64,000 nt of DNA from Duganella sp. CF458 (GCF_900113115.1 NZ_FOOF01000011.1:62001-126000), one strand, 5' to 3'; positions 46,222 through 55,209 are shown, numbered from the stretch's first letter. The notes: generated by a model not told the origin, from the sequence alone. Numbers and translations: made by a program.

Positions 46222-47148
46222 TTACAAAGTCTCAACCCTACCATAAGGAGCACGCTTCCAGGCAAGACTCGCCACGGCCGCCAGCACGCAAGCCATGCCC
46301 GCCAGTTGCGGCGGCGTGATGGCTTCATGCAGGATGGTGTTGGCCAGCAGCGTCGCGGAGATCGGCGACAAGGCCGTGAACAATGCTGCCTCCGCCCCAC
46401 TGATGCGCGCCGCGCCGGCGTACCACAGGACAAAGCCCAGCACCGTCGGCACCAGGGCGTAATACAGCACCGCCTGCAAGGCGCCGGCGCTGATGCTGAC
46501 CTGCCATGGCTGCTCGATCGCCAACGCGGCGCCGCCCGCGAACAGCAGGCCCAGGGCGCACATCAACGTCGACAACGGCAACGCTTCGATCGGCGCGTGC
46601 AGCCGCTTGTTCAGCAGGATGAAGAACGACTCGCAGGCCACGGCGGCCAGCACCAGCGCCGCTCCGAACAGGCGCCCGGACTCGCTGGCAACGCCGGGCG
46701 CCGCGCCGCCCTCCGCTCCCGCCGACGGCAAGCCCACGCCGCTCGCCACCAGCACCCCAAGCGCGGCCAAGGCGATCGCCCCCAGCAGCCGCAACGTAGG
46801 GCGCTCGCCAAGACCCAGCACGGCAAATGCCGCTGTCACGATCGGTAGCGTGCCGACCAGCACACCGGCAGTAGCCGCACTGGTGAACGACATTCCCGAG
46901 ATCAGCAGCACCGTATAGCCCACACTTCCCGCGCCAGCCTGCAGCGCCAGCAAAGCGGCATCGCGCCGCCCGATACGCGGCCAGCGCGCCCGCATCAGCC
47001 AGCACAAGGCAAGAAACACCGGCAACGCCACGACAAACCGCAAAGCCGTTGCCGTGAACGGCGGCAGTCCCGCAGCGATCACCTTGCTGGCCACCACCGT
47101 GCTGCCGACTGTCACCATCGCCAGCGCGCAATACAGATATCCCACCAT
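46222..47148 (-). CDS. EamA-family (DMT) transporter
   Basis: 308 residues with ten predicted spans and two EamA halves (MVGYLYCALAMVTVGSTVVA begins the first). Metabolite exporter-like; substrate unknown. Next to an AraC regulator on the same strand, 46 nt apart. Confidence 0.85.
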   Translation of the reverse strand: MVGYLYCALAMVTVGSTVVASKVIAAGLPPFTATALRFVVALPVFLALCWLMRARWPRIGRRDAALLALQAGAGSVGYTVLLISGMSFTSAATAGVLVGTLPIVTAAFAVLGLGERPTLRLLGAIALAALGVLVASGVGLPSAGAEGGAAPGVASESGRLFGAALVLAAVACESFFILLNKRLHAPIEALPLSTLMCALGLLFAGGAALAIEQPWQVSISAGALQAVLYYALVPTVLGFVLWYAGAARISGAEAALFTALSPISATLLANTILHEAITPPQLAGMACVLAAVASLAWKRAPYGRVETL

Positions 47149-47195
47149 ATGCAGCCTCCATGAACGAAAGCTGAAGGCTAAACCATTTGGCGCAT

Positions 47196-48011
47196 TCAGG
47201 TCTTGAACGAAATTGCAAAAGCGCCCGGGGCGACGCCATATTTGCGGGTGAATACGCGGGTCATATGGCTCTGGTCCGCGAACCCGCTGCCGGCGGCGGC
47301 ATCTGCCAACGCCGTGCCACCGGCAATCAAGCGGCGCGCCAGCAGGATGCGGCGATGAATAAGATAGGCGTGTGGCGTAAAACCCGTATTGCGGGAAAAC
47401 GATCGCACCAGCTGGAAGCGGCTCAAGCCGCAGGCATCGGCCAATTCGGCCAGAGACCAGTCGGCCAGGGGATCGTCTTCCATCATCGACTGGGCGATTG
47501 CAGTGGGCGCAGCAGCACGCGTCACAGCGGCGCGACGGCGGAGCAAGGTCTGTGCCATCAGGTCGAGCAAGTGGTGTTCGGCAGCCAGCCGGGCACCCGG
47601 CAGTGCCGAGGTGGCCGCGATGTAGGCCCGAATGAAGCCTGCGGCCAGGCGAGTATCCTGCAGCACCGGCGCCTTGAACTCCAGCGAGGCACCGCCAGCG
47701 CCGACGTCCGCTTCGTGCAGCAGGTCGGCAGCATAGCCAGGTTCCAGGTACAACATCTTCCAGCTACGTCCGCCGTCACCGAGCGGCGCACCGTCGTGAA
47801 CTTCGTTCGGATTCACGGTGATCACATCGCCCGGGCCAGACTCCACCGTGCCGCAGCCGCTGAACGACTTCGATCCGCCGTGCGTAAGCAGGCCGATGCC
47901 AAACTGTTCGTGGGTATGCCGGGAAAAGGATTGGCTACTATGCGCTTCCACCGCCTGGATACGCGCATCACCACACGGCAGCACCTGGAAGTTCGCTTTG
48001 GCCATCGTCAA
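47196..48011 (-). CDS. AraC-family transcriptional regulator
   Basis: 271 residues. A cupin-like N-terminal half with SRHTHEQFGIGLLTHGGSKS and EVHDGAPLGDGG (His ligands typical of AraC cupins) precedes the two HTH motifs LADACGLSRFQLVRSFSRNT and AAGSGFADQSHMTRVFTRKYG. Divergently placed near the left end of the AT-rich islet but itself GC-rich, so it belongs to the flank. Likely regulates the EamA gene (inference). Confidence 0.9.
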   Translation of the reverse strand: MTMAKANFQVLPCGDARIQAVEAHSSQSFSRHTHEQFGIGLLTHGGSKSFSGCGTVESGPGDVITVNPNEVHDGAPLGDGGRSWKMLYLEPGYAADLLHEADVGAGGASLEFKAPVLQDTRLAAGFIRAYIAATSALPGARLAAEHHLLDLMAQTLLRRRAAVTRAAAPTAIAQSMMEDDPLADWSLAELADACGLSRFQLVRSFSRNTGFTPHAYLIHRRILLARRLIAGGTALADAAAGSGFADQSHMTRVFTRKYGVAPGAFAISFKT

Positions 48012-48029
48012 AGTAGGGTTGGATTGAAA

Positions 48030-48048
48030 ACACCCGCGTGCCCCGCAT
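48030..48048 (+). repeat. left direct repeat, partial copy of tRNA-Gly 5' end
   Basis: ACACCCGCGTGCCCCGCAT. On the minus strand this is 11 nt of tRNA-Gly upstream flank plus the first 8 nt of the tRNA (GCGGGTGT). It matches the right copy at 18 of 19 positions. Beyond it, TTTCAAT resembles the D-arm start (AGTTCAAT) with one gap. It marks the left boundary of the AT-rich islet. Confidence 0.75.
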
Positions 48049-48092
48049 GATACGGGGCAGTGAGGGACTTTGACAACGGCCGGCGCCAGCGC

Positions 48093-49820
48093 TCAGTGAC
48101 TGCCGCGCAGCTTCCTGAATACAAGATTCCGAACTTCATCCACCACAACCTGGAATCCGGTGATCGCCCTGTTTTTTCCTCGAATGAATTTGATGCCGGC
48201 CATGAAGCGTTTGTCGCCGGCAAACATGTCGGGATTCGTCGGCTTGAACTTGACCGTGCCCACCCGGATATTGTTTGCGGTAAGCCCGCCAGGCCCTGCA
48301 TCAAGGACAAAAGAAGAATCCAGTTCTTCGCTGTAGAAAGTTCCGGCGAATTGCGCCAATTCGTCTTTCGTATAAGGCGCCGGCTTGTAGGATTGGTAAA
48401 CAATCGGGTCGCTGCCGTCCATGGTGAATTGCAGCTCCAGTCCCGATGCTGTTTCGACGAACTTGATGAGGAATGTATCGTCGCTTTCAACCTTCACCTG
48501 GAAAACCGCCCCTCCCAATGGAAGCAACTCTCGCCCTTCCGCCCCTTCGGTCCTGCTGAAGTGCAGTGCACCGTCCTTGACATGGACTTTTGCGGAAATG
48601 GCGCGCACCGGATTCCAGTAGTCCCCCTCGTATTTCTGCATCTGCCGGGCCGTCAGCTTCACGGACGCGATCTTGCCAAAATCGATCGTTGCGGGTTGCG
48701 GGAAATGATCCTTCAGCAAAACGGTTGCCAGGCGCATGCCGTAACCTCCGCTGTAGGCCAGGCCGGAGCTCAATGTGATCACCGTGAAGTCCTGGCCCGG
48801 GAAACGGAAAATGGAACTCGCATACCCGCCGGAAGTGCCATACTGGTAGACCTTGGATATACCCCGCTCCTGTCCAACGTGCTGCTGGCCGTATATCGAA
48901 ACACTGGACATATCCTTCACTACCGTGCCGCCGTCGAGCCGTATGGGCGACTCCAGTTTTTCAACCAGGGACTGGATGCCGGGCGCCTTCGACGAGAGGT
49001 GTGCCCGCCAGATGCCCATGTCCCTGACGGATGTATAAAGGTTGGTCGGACCGGCGACGTTGCCGCCGCCATAGTCCTTCCTGTACGTTCCGTTTTCGCC
49101 AATCCGATAGGGAACGGCCGTGTTCGGCAAAGGAATGCCGCCGTCGTAGACGAACAAGGTATTCGACATTCCCAGCGGAGCGAAGATGCGATCCCGGCAG
49201 TAGACCTCGAACGTCTGGCCCGAAACCGCCTCCACAATCCTGGCCAGCACGACAAAGCGCGTATCACCGCTTGGAGAATACGCCTGACCCGGCGTGAAGT
49301 TCAAAGCCTTCTGCCTGCTGATGAACTGCAGGACCGTCTTGTGCAGCTCGGGCTCCCTGGACTCCCATCCCGCCAACGAGTTCAACACCTTGTAGCCGTG
49401 CAGTCCGTCAGTTGAGCTCAGCAAATGCCTGACCGTGAGCTTCGCGCCGAAATCCGGCATGTCGGGCAGGTACTTCCGGACATCCTCGTCGAGCTGAATT
49501 TTTCCCTGCTGTTCCAGCATCAGCGTGGCGATCGCGACAAACTCCCAAGCCAGTTTGTCGACCTGGAATTTGGTATCCACAGTTGCAGGGATCTTGTGCT
49601 CCAGGTCAGCGCTTCCGAAGGCCTTCTGGTAGATCGGCTTGCCGTTCCTGAGCGCGATGATCGCCAGCGCAGGCTTGTCGGGAGAATCGACTTCGCCAAG
49701 GATTTTCTCAATTGCTTGTGCTGACACTGGATCGATTTCATTCCCGGCGTATCCCACCAAGGGCAAGGACAGCAGACATGCCAGCAGCAGTTGAGTGGCC
49801 GCCATGTAATGGTTTTTCAT
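48093..49820 (-). CDS. secreted serine-hydrolase (class C beta-lactamase-like) pseudoenzyme
   Basis: 575 residues with a signal peptide (ATQLLLACLLSLPLVGYA). The beta-lactamase/transpeptidase fold (about 30-380) is clear from EQQGKIQLDEDVRKYLPDMP, LTVRHLLSSTDGLHGY and RIVEAVSGQTF. The catalytic motifs are lost. In V87-DKLAW-E93, the SxxK Ser is K89 and its Lys is W92, and YSN is YSP. A C-terminal beta domain of about 180 residues follows. It may bind rather than cleave peptidoglycan or beta-lactams. Co-transcribed 10 nt after the DJ-1 fusion gene. Lower GC than the window average. Confidence 0.85.
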   Translation of the reverse strand: MKNHYMAATQLLLACLLSLPLVGYAGNEIDPVSAQAIEKILGEVDSPDKPALAIIALRNGKPIYQKAFGSADLEHKIPATVDTKFQVDKLAWEFVAIATLMLEQQGKIQLDEDVRKYLPDMPDFGAKLTVRHLLSSTDGLHGYKVLNSLAGWESREPELHKTVLQFISRQKALNFTPGQAYSPSGDTRFVVLARIVEAVSGQTFEVYCRDRIFAPLGMSNTLFVYDGGIPLPNTAVPYRIGENGTYRKDYGGGNVAGPTNLYTSVRDMGIWRAHLSSKAPGIQSLVEKLESPIRLDGGTVVKDMSSVSIYGQQHVGQERGISKVYQYGTSGGYASSIFRFPGQDFTVITLSSGLAYSGGYGMRLATVLLKDHFPQPATIDFGKIASVKLTARQMQKYEGDYWNPVRAISAKVHVKDGALHFSRTEGAEGRELLPLGGAVFQVKVESDDTFLIKFVETASGLELQFTMDGSDPIVYQSYKPAPYTKDELAQFAGTFYSEELDSSFVLDAGPGGLTANNIRVGTVKFKPTNPDMFAGDKRFMAGIKFIRGKNRAITGFQVVVDEVRNLVFRKLRGSH

Positions 49821-49829
49821 TGCATCTCC

Positions 49830-50942
49830 TCAATTTGCCTGGATGGTGTTGATGACTTGCTGTGCGACCGATGCCGTGGCGGAAGGATCCTGCCCCGTAA
49901 TGATCTTGCCGTCAGCAACATGGAAATCGTCCCCAAACTTCTTTGAATAGACGAAGTCTCCACCGTTCTTGCTGATCTCCGCGTCGATCGAGAACGGGAA
50001 GGTCTTGTAGTAGTCAGCCTTGGTGTCTTCGAACAGATCGGGAAAGCCGGTCACTCTTTTGTTCAGGAAGACGGACTTGCCATCCCGGTCTTTCAGATGC
50101 GCTATCCCCGCAGTACCGTGGCAGACAGCCGATATGACGCCGCCATTTCCATGGATCCTTGCCGCGATCGCCTGGATGCCCTTGTTCTCTGCAACGCCAA
50201 ACATTGCCGCGCCACCGCCGCTGAAGTAGATCGCCTTGTAGTCGTCGGCGTTGATCTGTTCCGGCCTGCTGGTATTTTTCAGCAGCCCCATGAACACTGG
50301 ATCGTACAAATGTTCTTTTTGTACGCGATCGGATGTCTTGATATAACCCAGGGGGATGGCACCGCCGTTGGGGCTGACGAAATCCACGGTATAGCCATTC
50401 CGTTTGAAAATGTCATGGGCGACGGCGATCTCTTCGAAATGGTTGGCGGTATTGAGACTCGTATTGCCGTAGGTATGCTGGTTCGAGGTGACGAACAGGA
50501 TTTTCTTGCTGTCCTTTGGAATTTCCTTCCATGTGAAGCTTTTCTGGATAATCTTCCAGGCGCCCTGGTATTTCAACAGCAGGAAATAGTCGGTATATAT
50601 CCGGTAGTTTGGAACAAGAATCTCGGCCTTTGCCGTCGCCGCATTCTTTTCAACGTCGATCGCCAGGATCCGGCCGAGGCGATTGACTTTTTTTCCCGGC
50701 GTCACACCTGCGATGTACTGTTCCCCGGAGCGGATCAAAAGCTCATTTGCCTCATTCACTCCATGCAGCTTGAAATCCGGGTGAAAGGCTTTTCTGAGTT
50801 TGTCCGGCTCGCCGTTCGCAGTGCCTTCAAAATAGTCCGTGAGCGTTTTGCTTATCTGCTCAGTATCTGTTTGAGCCCGCGCCGGCAGGCAAAGAGAAAG
50901 ACAAGCACCGAGGACGGCGCCCAAGAAAATGTGTTTGTTCAT
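49830..50942 (-). CDS. secreted NTF2-like / DJ-1-PfpI fusion protein
   Basis: 370 residues with a signal peptide (MNKHIFLGAVLGACLSLCLP). An N-terminal NTF2-like (SnoaL/lumazine-type) domain (about 25-140: LTDYFEGTANGEPDKLRKAF, YTDYFLLLKYQGAWKIIQ) is joined to a C-terminal DJ-1/PfpI (class I glutamine-amidotransferase-like) domain (about 145-365). The latter's nucleophile Cys is in ISAVCHGTAGI. Related DJ-1 proteins act as glyoxalase III-type or chaperone-like enzymes. Fusion and export are unusual. Lower GC than flanks. Confidence 0.85.
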   Translation of the reverse strand: MNKHIFLGAVLGACLSLCLPARAQTDTEQISKTLTDYFEGTANGEPDKLRKAFHPDFKLHGVNEANELLIRSGEQYIAGVTPGKKVNRLGRILAIDVEKNAATAKAEILVPNYRIYTDYFLLLKYQGAWKIIQKSFTWKEIPKDSKKILFVTSNQHTYGNTSLNTANHFEEIAVAHDIFKRNGYTVDFVSPNGGAIPLGYIKTSDRVQKEHLYDPVFMGLLKNTSRPEQINADDYKAIYFSGGGAAMFGVAENKGIQAIAARIHGNGGVISAVCHGTAGIAHLKDRDGKSVFLNKRVTGFPDLFEDTKADYYKTFPFSIDAEISKNGGDFVYSKKFGDDFHVADGKIITGQDPSATASVAQQVINTIQAN

Positions 50943-51045
50943 GGATTGACCCTAAGTTGTGGATAGAGCTGACAACTTAGCGGCAATGCGCTTGTCCGAA
51001 ATCCCGAACCATGATTTCGGACTCCGGATACATGATTTCGTAGTC

Positions 51046-52059
51046 CTACGAGGCAAATTCTGCGCGGTAGCTGGCGGGGGTCTGCCCTGCTATCTTTTTG
51101 AAAGCCGAGAAGAATGTGGAATTGGAGTTAAAGCCACTGCGCTCGGCAACCAGCTCCATGTTCAGGTGCGATTCACGGACCAGCAATTCCTTCGCATGCT
51201 GGATACGGAACTCATTAATATAAAGGTTGAAACTTTTCCCGAGATTATCGTTAATCACCTGCGATATCGTCGTTTGCAAATTACCGACTTTCCTGGCCAG
51301 GAGCGCAAGGCTTAAATTAGGATTTAAATACAATTGTTCACGGTGCATTAATTCATCCAGCGCGTCCAGAATGGTGCGGGCATCCCCTTCTGCCAGTTTT
51401 CGATTCTGGTATTTATCGTTTTTGGTTTGTTCCGGCTTGGCATCGGCCCGTAGGAAATACGTCAGGATCGTGACGTGCAGGGTAAAGGTGAAAGAAAGTG
51501 CTCCGACGATATAGGACGTAAATCGCGTACTGGCGTAGGCGATCAGAATCACCCAGCTGCTGAAATAGACGCTTTGGAGCAGGATGGTCTGCCGGCTAAA
51601 TGCCTGTGCCCGCCATAGCAGCCGGCCCGCCAGGACCAGGTATCCAAGCCAATAAACATGTATGCCGGTAATCGCGCAACGCCAGACATATGGATAATCG
51701 GAAAAGGGCAACAACACCCCCAGTCCGGCAAGCAAGGCCGGTGGCAAGAGATGCCAGCGCCACTGCTTGCCCGCCGTGGCCTGCGCCAGGTCCGCGAGAT
51801 AGCAGCTCACGTACAGGTAGGTCAGCGGTCCGATAAACAGGCATGCCGAGATGCCGATCTGCACAAAGCCGGCAGCGAGATCAGGATTGAAATAGAAGAA
51901 AGACGATTTGACGGTGCGGACACCGACCGCCAACAGCAAGGCGCCGAGCATGCAGTTCGCCAAGCGATGCGTGCGGCGGGTGAAGAAGTAACCCGCCAGG
52001 AAGATCCCGTTGACCGCTCCGAGTGCGCTGAACAGAAATAGAAGTTGGCTTGAAATCAT
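51046..52059 (-). CDS. membrane-anchored AraC-family regulator
   Basis: 337 residues. Seven predicted spans (about 5-215) with MISSQLLFLFSALGAVNGIF at the start are followed by a cytoplasmic AraC HTH pair (LALLARKVGNLQTTISQVIN, ELVAERSGFNSNSTFFSAFK, the latter with the AraC signature FKKIAGQTPASYR). This architecture is frequent in Bacteroidota and some proteobacteria and regulates neighbouring genes in response to an envelope signal. Its start (ATG with weak site) was taken over one 9 codons earlier. Lower GC than flanks. Confidence 0.85.
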   Translation of the reverse strand: MISSQLLFLFSALGAVNGIFLAGYFFTRRTHRLANCMLGALLLAVGVRTVKSSFFYFNPDLAAGFVQIGISACLFIGPLTYLYVSCYLADLAQATAGKQWRWHLLPPALLAGLGVLLPFSDYPYVWRCAITGIHVYWLGYLVLAGRLLWRAQAFSRQTILLQSVYFSSWVILIAYASTRFTSYIVGALSFTFTLHVTILTYFLRADAKPEQTKNDKYQNRKLAEGDARTILDALDELMHREQLYLNPNLSLALLARKVGNLQTTISQVINDNLGKSFNLYINEFRIQHAKELLVRESHLNMELVAERSGFNSNSTFFSAFKKIAGQTPASYRAEFAS

Positions 52060-52173
52060 GGCAACATCATGCCATGTCCAGCGCACTTTTTCGAGACCTC
52101 ATCGGGAACATCGGCACCGGCCGCGATTCACCGACGATGGCATGGTGTCAGTGATGGGGGAATTGAAGGGGAA

Positions 52174-52247
52174 TGGAGCGGGTGAAGGGAATCGAACCCT
52201 CGTATGAAGCTTGGGAAGCTGCCGTTCTACCATTGAACTACACCCGC
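52174..52247 (-). tRNA. tRNA-Gly(CCC)
   Basis: Cloverleaf on the minus strand: acceptor GCGGGTG / CACCCGC, D-arm with GTAGTTCAATGGTAGAAC, anticodon stem-loop C-TTCCCAA-G with CCC at 34-36 and an unpaired C-T in the stem, T-loop GGTTCGATTCC and encoded CCA. It closely follows the E. coli tRNA-Gly(CCC) pattern. One intact copy borders the AT-rich islet. Confidence 0.95.
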
Positions 52248-52258
52248 GTGCCACGCAT
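52240..52258 (+). repeat. right direct repeat in tRNA-Gly 5' region
   Basis: ACACCCGCGTGCCACGCAT, the intact tRNA 5' end and its upstream flank. Same orientation as the copy at the left end of the islet, one mismatch (C versus A). The pair brackets the compositional change. Confidence 0.75.
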
Positions 52259-52407
52259 TCTATGCGGCTTTGGCCAATGTTGGCAAGAAGGACACTCAGC
52301 GGCGCCGGTATCGCCCTTGTAACGTTCTATGTCGTATTGAAAAATCGGGCCCGGCGATGCCGTGCTGGTGCAGAATGGCCGGGCCACTCAACTTCATGGA
52401 CGTCCAA

Positions 52408-53655
52408 ATGAAACCAACCGTAGCGCTCAGCATCGCACTGGCCATCGCGGCAAATGCCGCGCATGCACAAACCTCCCCTGCGGCCGATCCGATTTCCTCG
52501 TTGGTGGGCCAGCTCGAACTGGAGAAATACAAGGCTACCATCAAGAGCCTGACCAGGTTCGGCGACCGCCGCCAGGGTACGGAACGCAATCGCCAGGCGC
52601 TGGATTGGATCGAGGCGCAGTTGAAGGCTTACGGCTGTTCCAACGTCGAGCGGCTACAGTACCAGTTCACCGAGCCGGCCGTGCGCGGCAAGCCTGCGGT
52701 GGCGGCAGGCGGCGGTGCCGGCGGTCCTCCCGGCCAGGGCGGCAGTACGCTGTTCGGCAACCGTGCACCAACCGGCGTCAACACCGATCCGATGAAGCAG
52801 CCGGACGAGCGCCTGCGCGCACTGAACGCGGAACAGACGCCGCAAGGTACCTCGCTGCGCGAGAACGTCTACTGCACCAAGATCGGCAAGACGCGGCCCG
52901 ACGAAATGTACATCGTCAGCGCCCACATGGACGGCATTGGTTTTGGCGAGGCGGCCAACGACGACGGGTCCGGTACCGCATTGGTGATGGAGCTGGCGCG
53001 CATCTTCAGCGCGCCGGGCGTGGAAACCGAACGTTCGATCCGCTTTGCCTTGTGGAACAACGAGGAGACCGGCTTGAACGGCGCTGCCGCCTACGTCGAG
53101 CAGCGCAAGAACCTGCAAGGCATCGAGTCGCCGAAAGGCTCGGGCAAATATCCTGAACCGCGCTGGCTGGGCATGATCCAGCACGACATGATGATGTTCG
53201 ACCATGGCATGCCGGTCCCGAAACTTGATGAAGCGGGCAAGCCGGTGCTGGATGCGAAAGGCCATCAAGTCTACGTCCTGCCCAAAGACCAGCGCGCGGA
53301 AGCGGACGTGAACATCGAGTTCCAGTCCAACTCGAAACAGGCGGAAGCTTCGGCCAGGCTGGCATGGGACTTCCGCGCGGCGAACGACAAGTACGCGACC
53401 AATTATCCGGCCGCCGTTGGCTGCCACATGACCAATACCGACTCCACGCCCTTCATGGACCTGGTGCCGTCGATCTCACTGCGCGAGAACGAACGCGGGC
53501 AGCAGATCGGCTCCGGTTGGAATCCGCACTGGCACCAACCGACCGACCTGTATTCGAACTATTCGGACAAGGATTTCCTGCTTGGCCTGAACGCGGCGCA
53601 GACCACGCTGGCCGGGGTGGCCAAGCTGGTTGGCGCCAAGGTCGTCAAGCCTTAA
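52408..53655 (+). CDS. secreted M28-family zinc metallopeptidase
   Basis: 415 residues with a signal peptide (MKPTVALSIALAIAANAAHA). The di-zinc core has HMD in VSAHMDGIGFGEAANDDGSG (His, bridging Asp) and EE in WNNEETGLNGAA. A further His is in HQPTDLYSNYSD near the C terminus. A Gly-rich insertion (about 95-115: AAGGGAGGPPGQGGS) separates subdomains. Aminopeptidase-like; substrate unknown. Its TAA overlaps the convergent LysR stop by 4 nt. Confidence 0.88.
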   Translation: MKPTVALSIALAIAANAAHAQTSPAADPISSLVGQLELEKYKATIKSLTRFGDRRQGTERNRQALDWIEAQLKAYGCSNVERLQYQFTEPAVRGKPAVAAGGGAGGPPGQGGSTLFGNRAPTGVNTDPMKQPDERLRALNAEQTPQGTSLRENVYCTKIGKTRPDEMYIVSAHMDGIGFGEAANDDGSGTALVMELARIFSAPGVETERSIRFALWNNEETGLNGAAAYVEQRKNLQGIESPKGSGKYPEPRWLGMIQHDMMMFDHGMPVPKLDEAGKPVLDAKGHQVYVLPKDQRAEADVNIEFQSNSKQAEASARLAWDFRAANDKYATNYPAAVGCHMTNTDSTPFMDLVPSISLRENERGQQIGSGWNPHWHQPTDLYSNYSDKDFLLGLNAAQTTLAGVAKLVGAKVVKP

Positions 53656-54551
53656 CGCCATAAGGGGTCGCTGGCCATCAAGGCCGTGGCCCAATCGGTA
53701 AAGGCGCGCACGCGCGACGATAGCCTGCGCGCATAAGGGTAGACGAGGCTGATCGGCATGCTTGCCAGGTGCCAGTCGGCCAGCACTTCCACCAGCGCGC
53801 CGCTGCGCAGATGCGGCGCGGCTTCCGCCCGCGGGATGTTGAGGATGCCGAGCCCCGCAACGCCCGACGCGACATAGGCGGCGGCGCTATTGAAGCGCAT
53901 CGCCGGCAGTTGGTCGATGGTGTAGCGCTGCTCGCCGCGCAGCAGGGTTTGCAGGTGCTGGCGGCCCGTGGCGGCGAACACGAAGGCGAGGTAGCGGTGC
54001 GCCGGCAAGTCTTCGACCGACGCCAGGCGCGGTGCCGATGCCAGGTAGGACGGCGCGGCGCACAGGCAGAACTGCATATTCCCGACCGGTCTTGCGACCA
54101 GGTCCTGGTCCGCTACCGCGCCGCCGCGCAAGGCGCAATCAATTCCCTCCTGCACCAGGTCCACCACACGCTCGCCGCAACCGATATCGAGCTGCACATC
54201 CGGATAGCGCGCCGCGAAGTCCGGCAAGGCGGGGATGATAAGGCCGGTGCCGACCGGCGAAGGCATTTCAACCCGCACGCGGCCGCGCGCATCGTGGCGC
54301 GAGGATTCCAGTTCATCCAGGTCGTCCAGTAGCGAGCGCGCGCCTTCATAGTACGCGGCGCCGTCGGTGGTGGGCGACACGCGGCGCGTGGTCCGGTGCA
54401 GCAGCTTCATGCCAAGGTGCGCTTCCAGGCCCTGGATCTGGCCGGAGATGGTGGTCTTCGGCACGCCCAGCGCTTCAGCAGCGCCGACGAAACTCCCCAC
54501 TTCCACAATGCGGCAGAAGGCGCGCATCGCCTCAAGGCGGTCAAAAGCCAT
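53652..54551 (-). CDS. LysR-family transcriptional regulator
   Basis: 299 residues. HTH at the N terminus (FVGAAEALGVPKTTISGQIQ) and the LysR substrate domain (about 90-295) with VRVEMPSPVGTGLIIPALPD. It is divergent from the AhpD-like gene, whose regulation it probably controls through the GATAAA-N6-TTTATC dyad in the gap. Confidence 0.93.
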   Translation of the reverse strand: MAFDRLEAMRAFCRIVEVGSFVGAAEALGVPKTTISGQIQGLEAHLGMKLLHRTTRRVSPTTDGAAYYEGARSLLDDLDELESSRHDARGRVRVEMPSPVGTGLIIPALPDFAARYPDVQLDIGCGERVVDLVQEGIDCALRGGAVADQDLVARPVGNMQFCLCAAPSYLASAPRLASVEDLPAHRYLAFVFAATGRQHLQTLLRGEQRYTIDQLPAMRFNSAAAYVASGVAGLGILNIPRAEAAPHLRSGALVEVLADWHLASMPISLVYPYARRLSSRVRAFTDWATALMASDPLWR

Positions 54552-54580
54552 GATTGTTCGACTTTCCGTATATTTAAAAC

Positions 54581-54598
54581 GATAAAGACCAGTTTATC
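54581..54598. promoter_or_regulatory. candidate LysR operator between lysR-type and ahpD-type genes
   Basis: GATAAA, 6 nt, TTTATC, a perfect dyad within the 100-nt divergent gap. Its size fits a LysR-type dimer site. Not an exact T-N11-A. Confidence 0.4.
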
Positions 54599-54653
54599 CG
54601 CGATCCCGTCCGGACTAAAGTGGATTCATCGCAACCAACCGGAGCAATCCACC

Positions 54654-55091
54654 ATGAAACGCATCAACTATTACGCCGCCGCCCCGAACGCCATGAAGGC
54701 CATGATGGGCCTGGAACGCGCAATCGCCGAATCGTTGCTTCCACTCAGACTGCGCGAGCTGGTCAAGATCCGCGCCTCGCAGGTCAACGGCTGCGCCTAT
54801 TGCATCGACATGCACAGCAAGGACGCGCTGAAGAACGGCGAAGACGTACGCCGCCTGATGGCGCTGCCGGCTTGGCGCGAAACGCCTTTCTTCGACGAGC
54901 GCGAACGCGCCGCGCTGCTGTGGACCGAGACGCTGACCGAACTGTCGAAAAACGGTGCGCCCGATGAAGTGTATGGCGCGGTCACCGCGCAATTCAGCGA
55001 GCAGGAGCTGTCGGAGCTGACCTTCCTCATCGGCACCATCAACGCCTGGAACCGCTTCGGCGTCGGCTTCGCAATGCAACTACCAGATTAA
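54654..55091 (+). CDS. carboxymuconolactone decarboxylase / AhpD-like protein
   Basis: 145 residues. The signature is ASQVNGCAYCIDMHSKDALK, with the redox CxxC pair (CAYC) and the downstream His, as in AhpD-type alkylhydroperoxidase-related proteins. Lys/Glu before the CxxC (LRELVKIRASQ) fits too. Probably peroxide- or thiol-redox related. Divergent from the LysR regulator. Confidence 0.9.
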   Translation: MKRINYYAAAPNAMKAMMGLERAIAESLLPLRLRELVKIRASQVNGCAYCIDMHSKDALKNGEDVRRLMALPAWRETPFFDERERAALLWTETLTELSKNGAPDEVYGAVTAQFSEQELSELTFLIGTINAWNRFGVGFAMQLPD

Positions 55092-55209
55092 CTGTGCGAC
55101 AACTGTTTTGGCGGAAAAACCACGCAATGGCCACGCTTTCCGGCGCGGCCGTTCGTCGATCTGCTAGTATTCTCAGCGATCTTTCCAAACTGAAACAAAG
55201 TGTCAATCC

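Larger units (their letters stand above)
48030..52258. mobile_element. tRNA-bordered genomic islet
   Basis: About 4.2 kb in which base composition drops well below that of both flanks; several 60-nt lines are 37-47% GC. It holds three minus-strand genes: serine-hydrolase-like, NTF2/DJ-1 fusion and membrane AraC regulator. It is bounded on both sides by the same 19-nt direct repeat derived from the tRNA-Gly 5' end, and the right copy is inside the intact tRNA gene. No integrase, transposase or terminal inverted repeat is visible. A site-specific acquisition or a repeat-mediated insertion is inferred. Confidence 0.6.

Noticed and set aside
48011..48090. Integrase or transposase remnant at the left end of the islet
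   Set aside because: Only the tRNA-derived repeat and a CCCCG-CGGGG hairpin are present; no protein fragment is readable.
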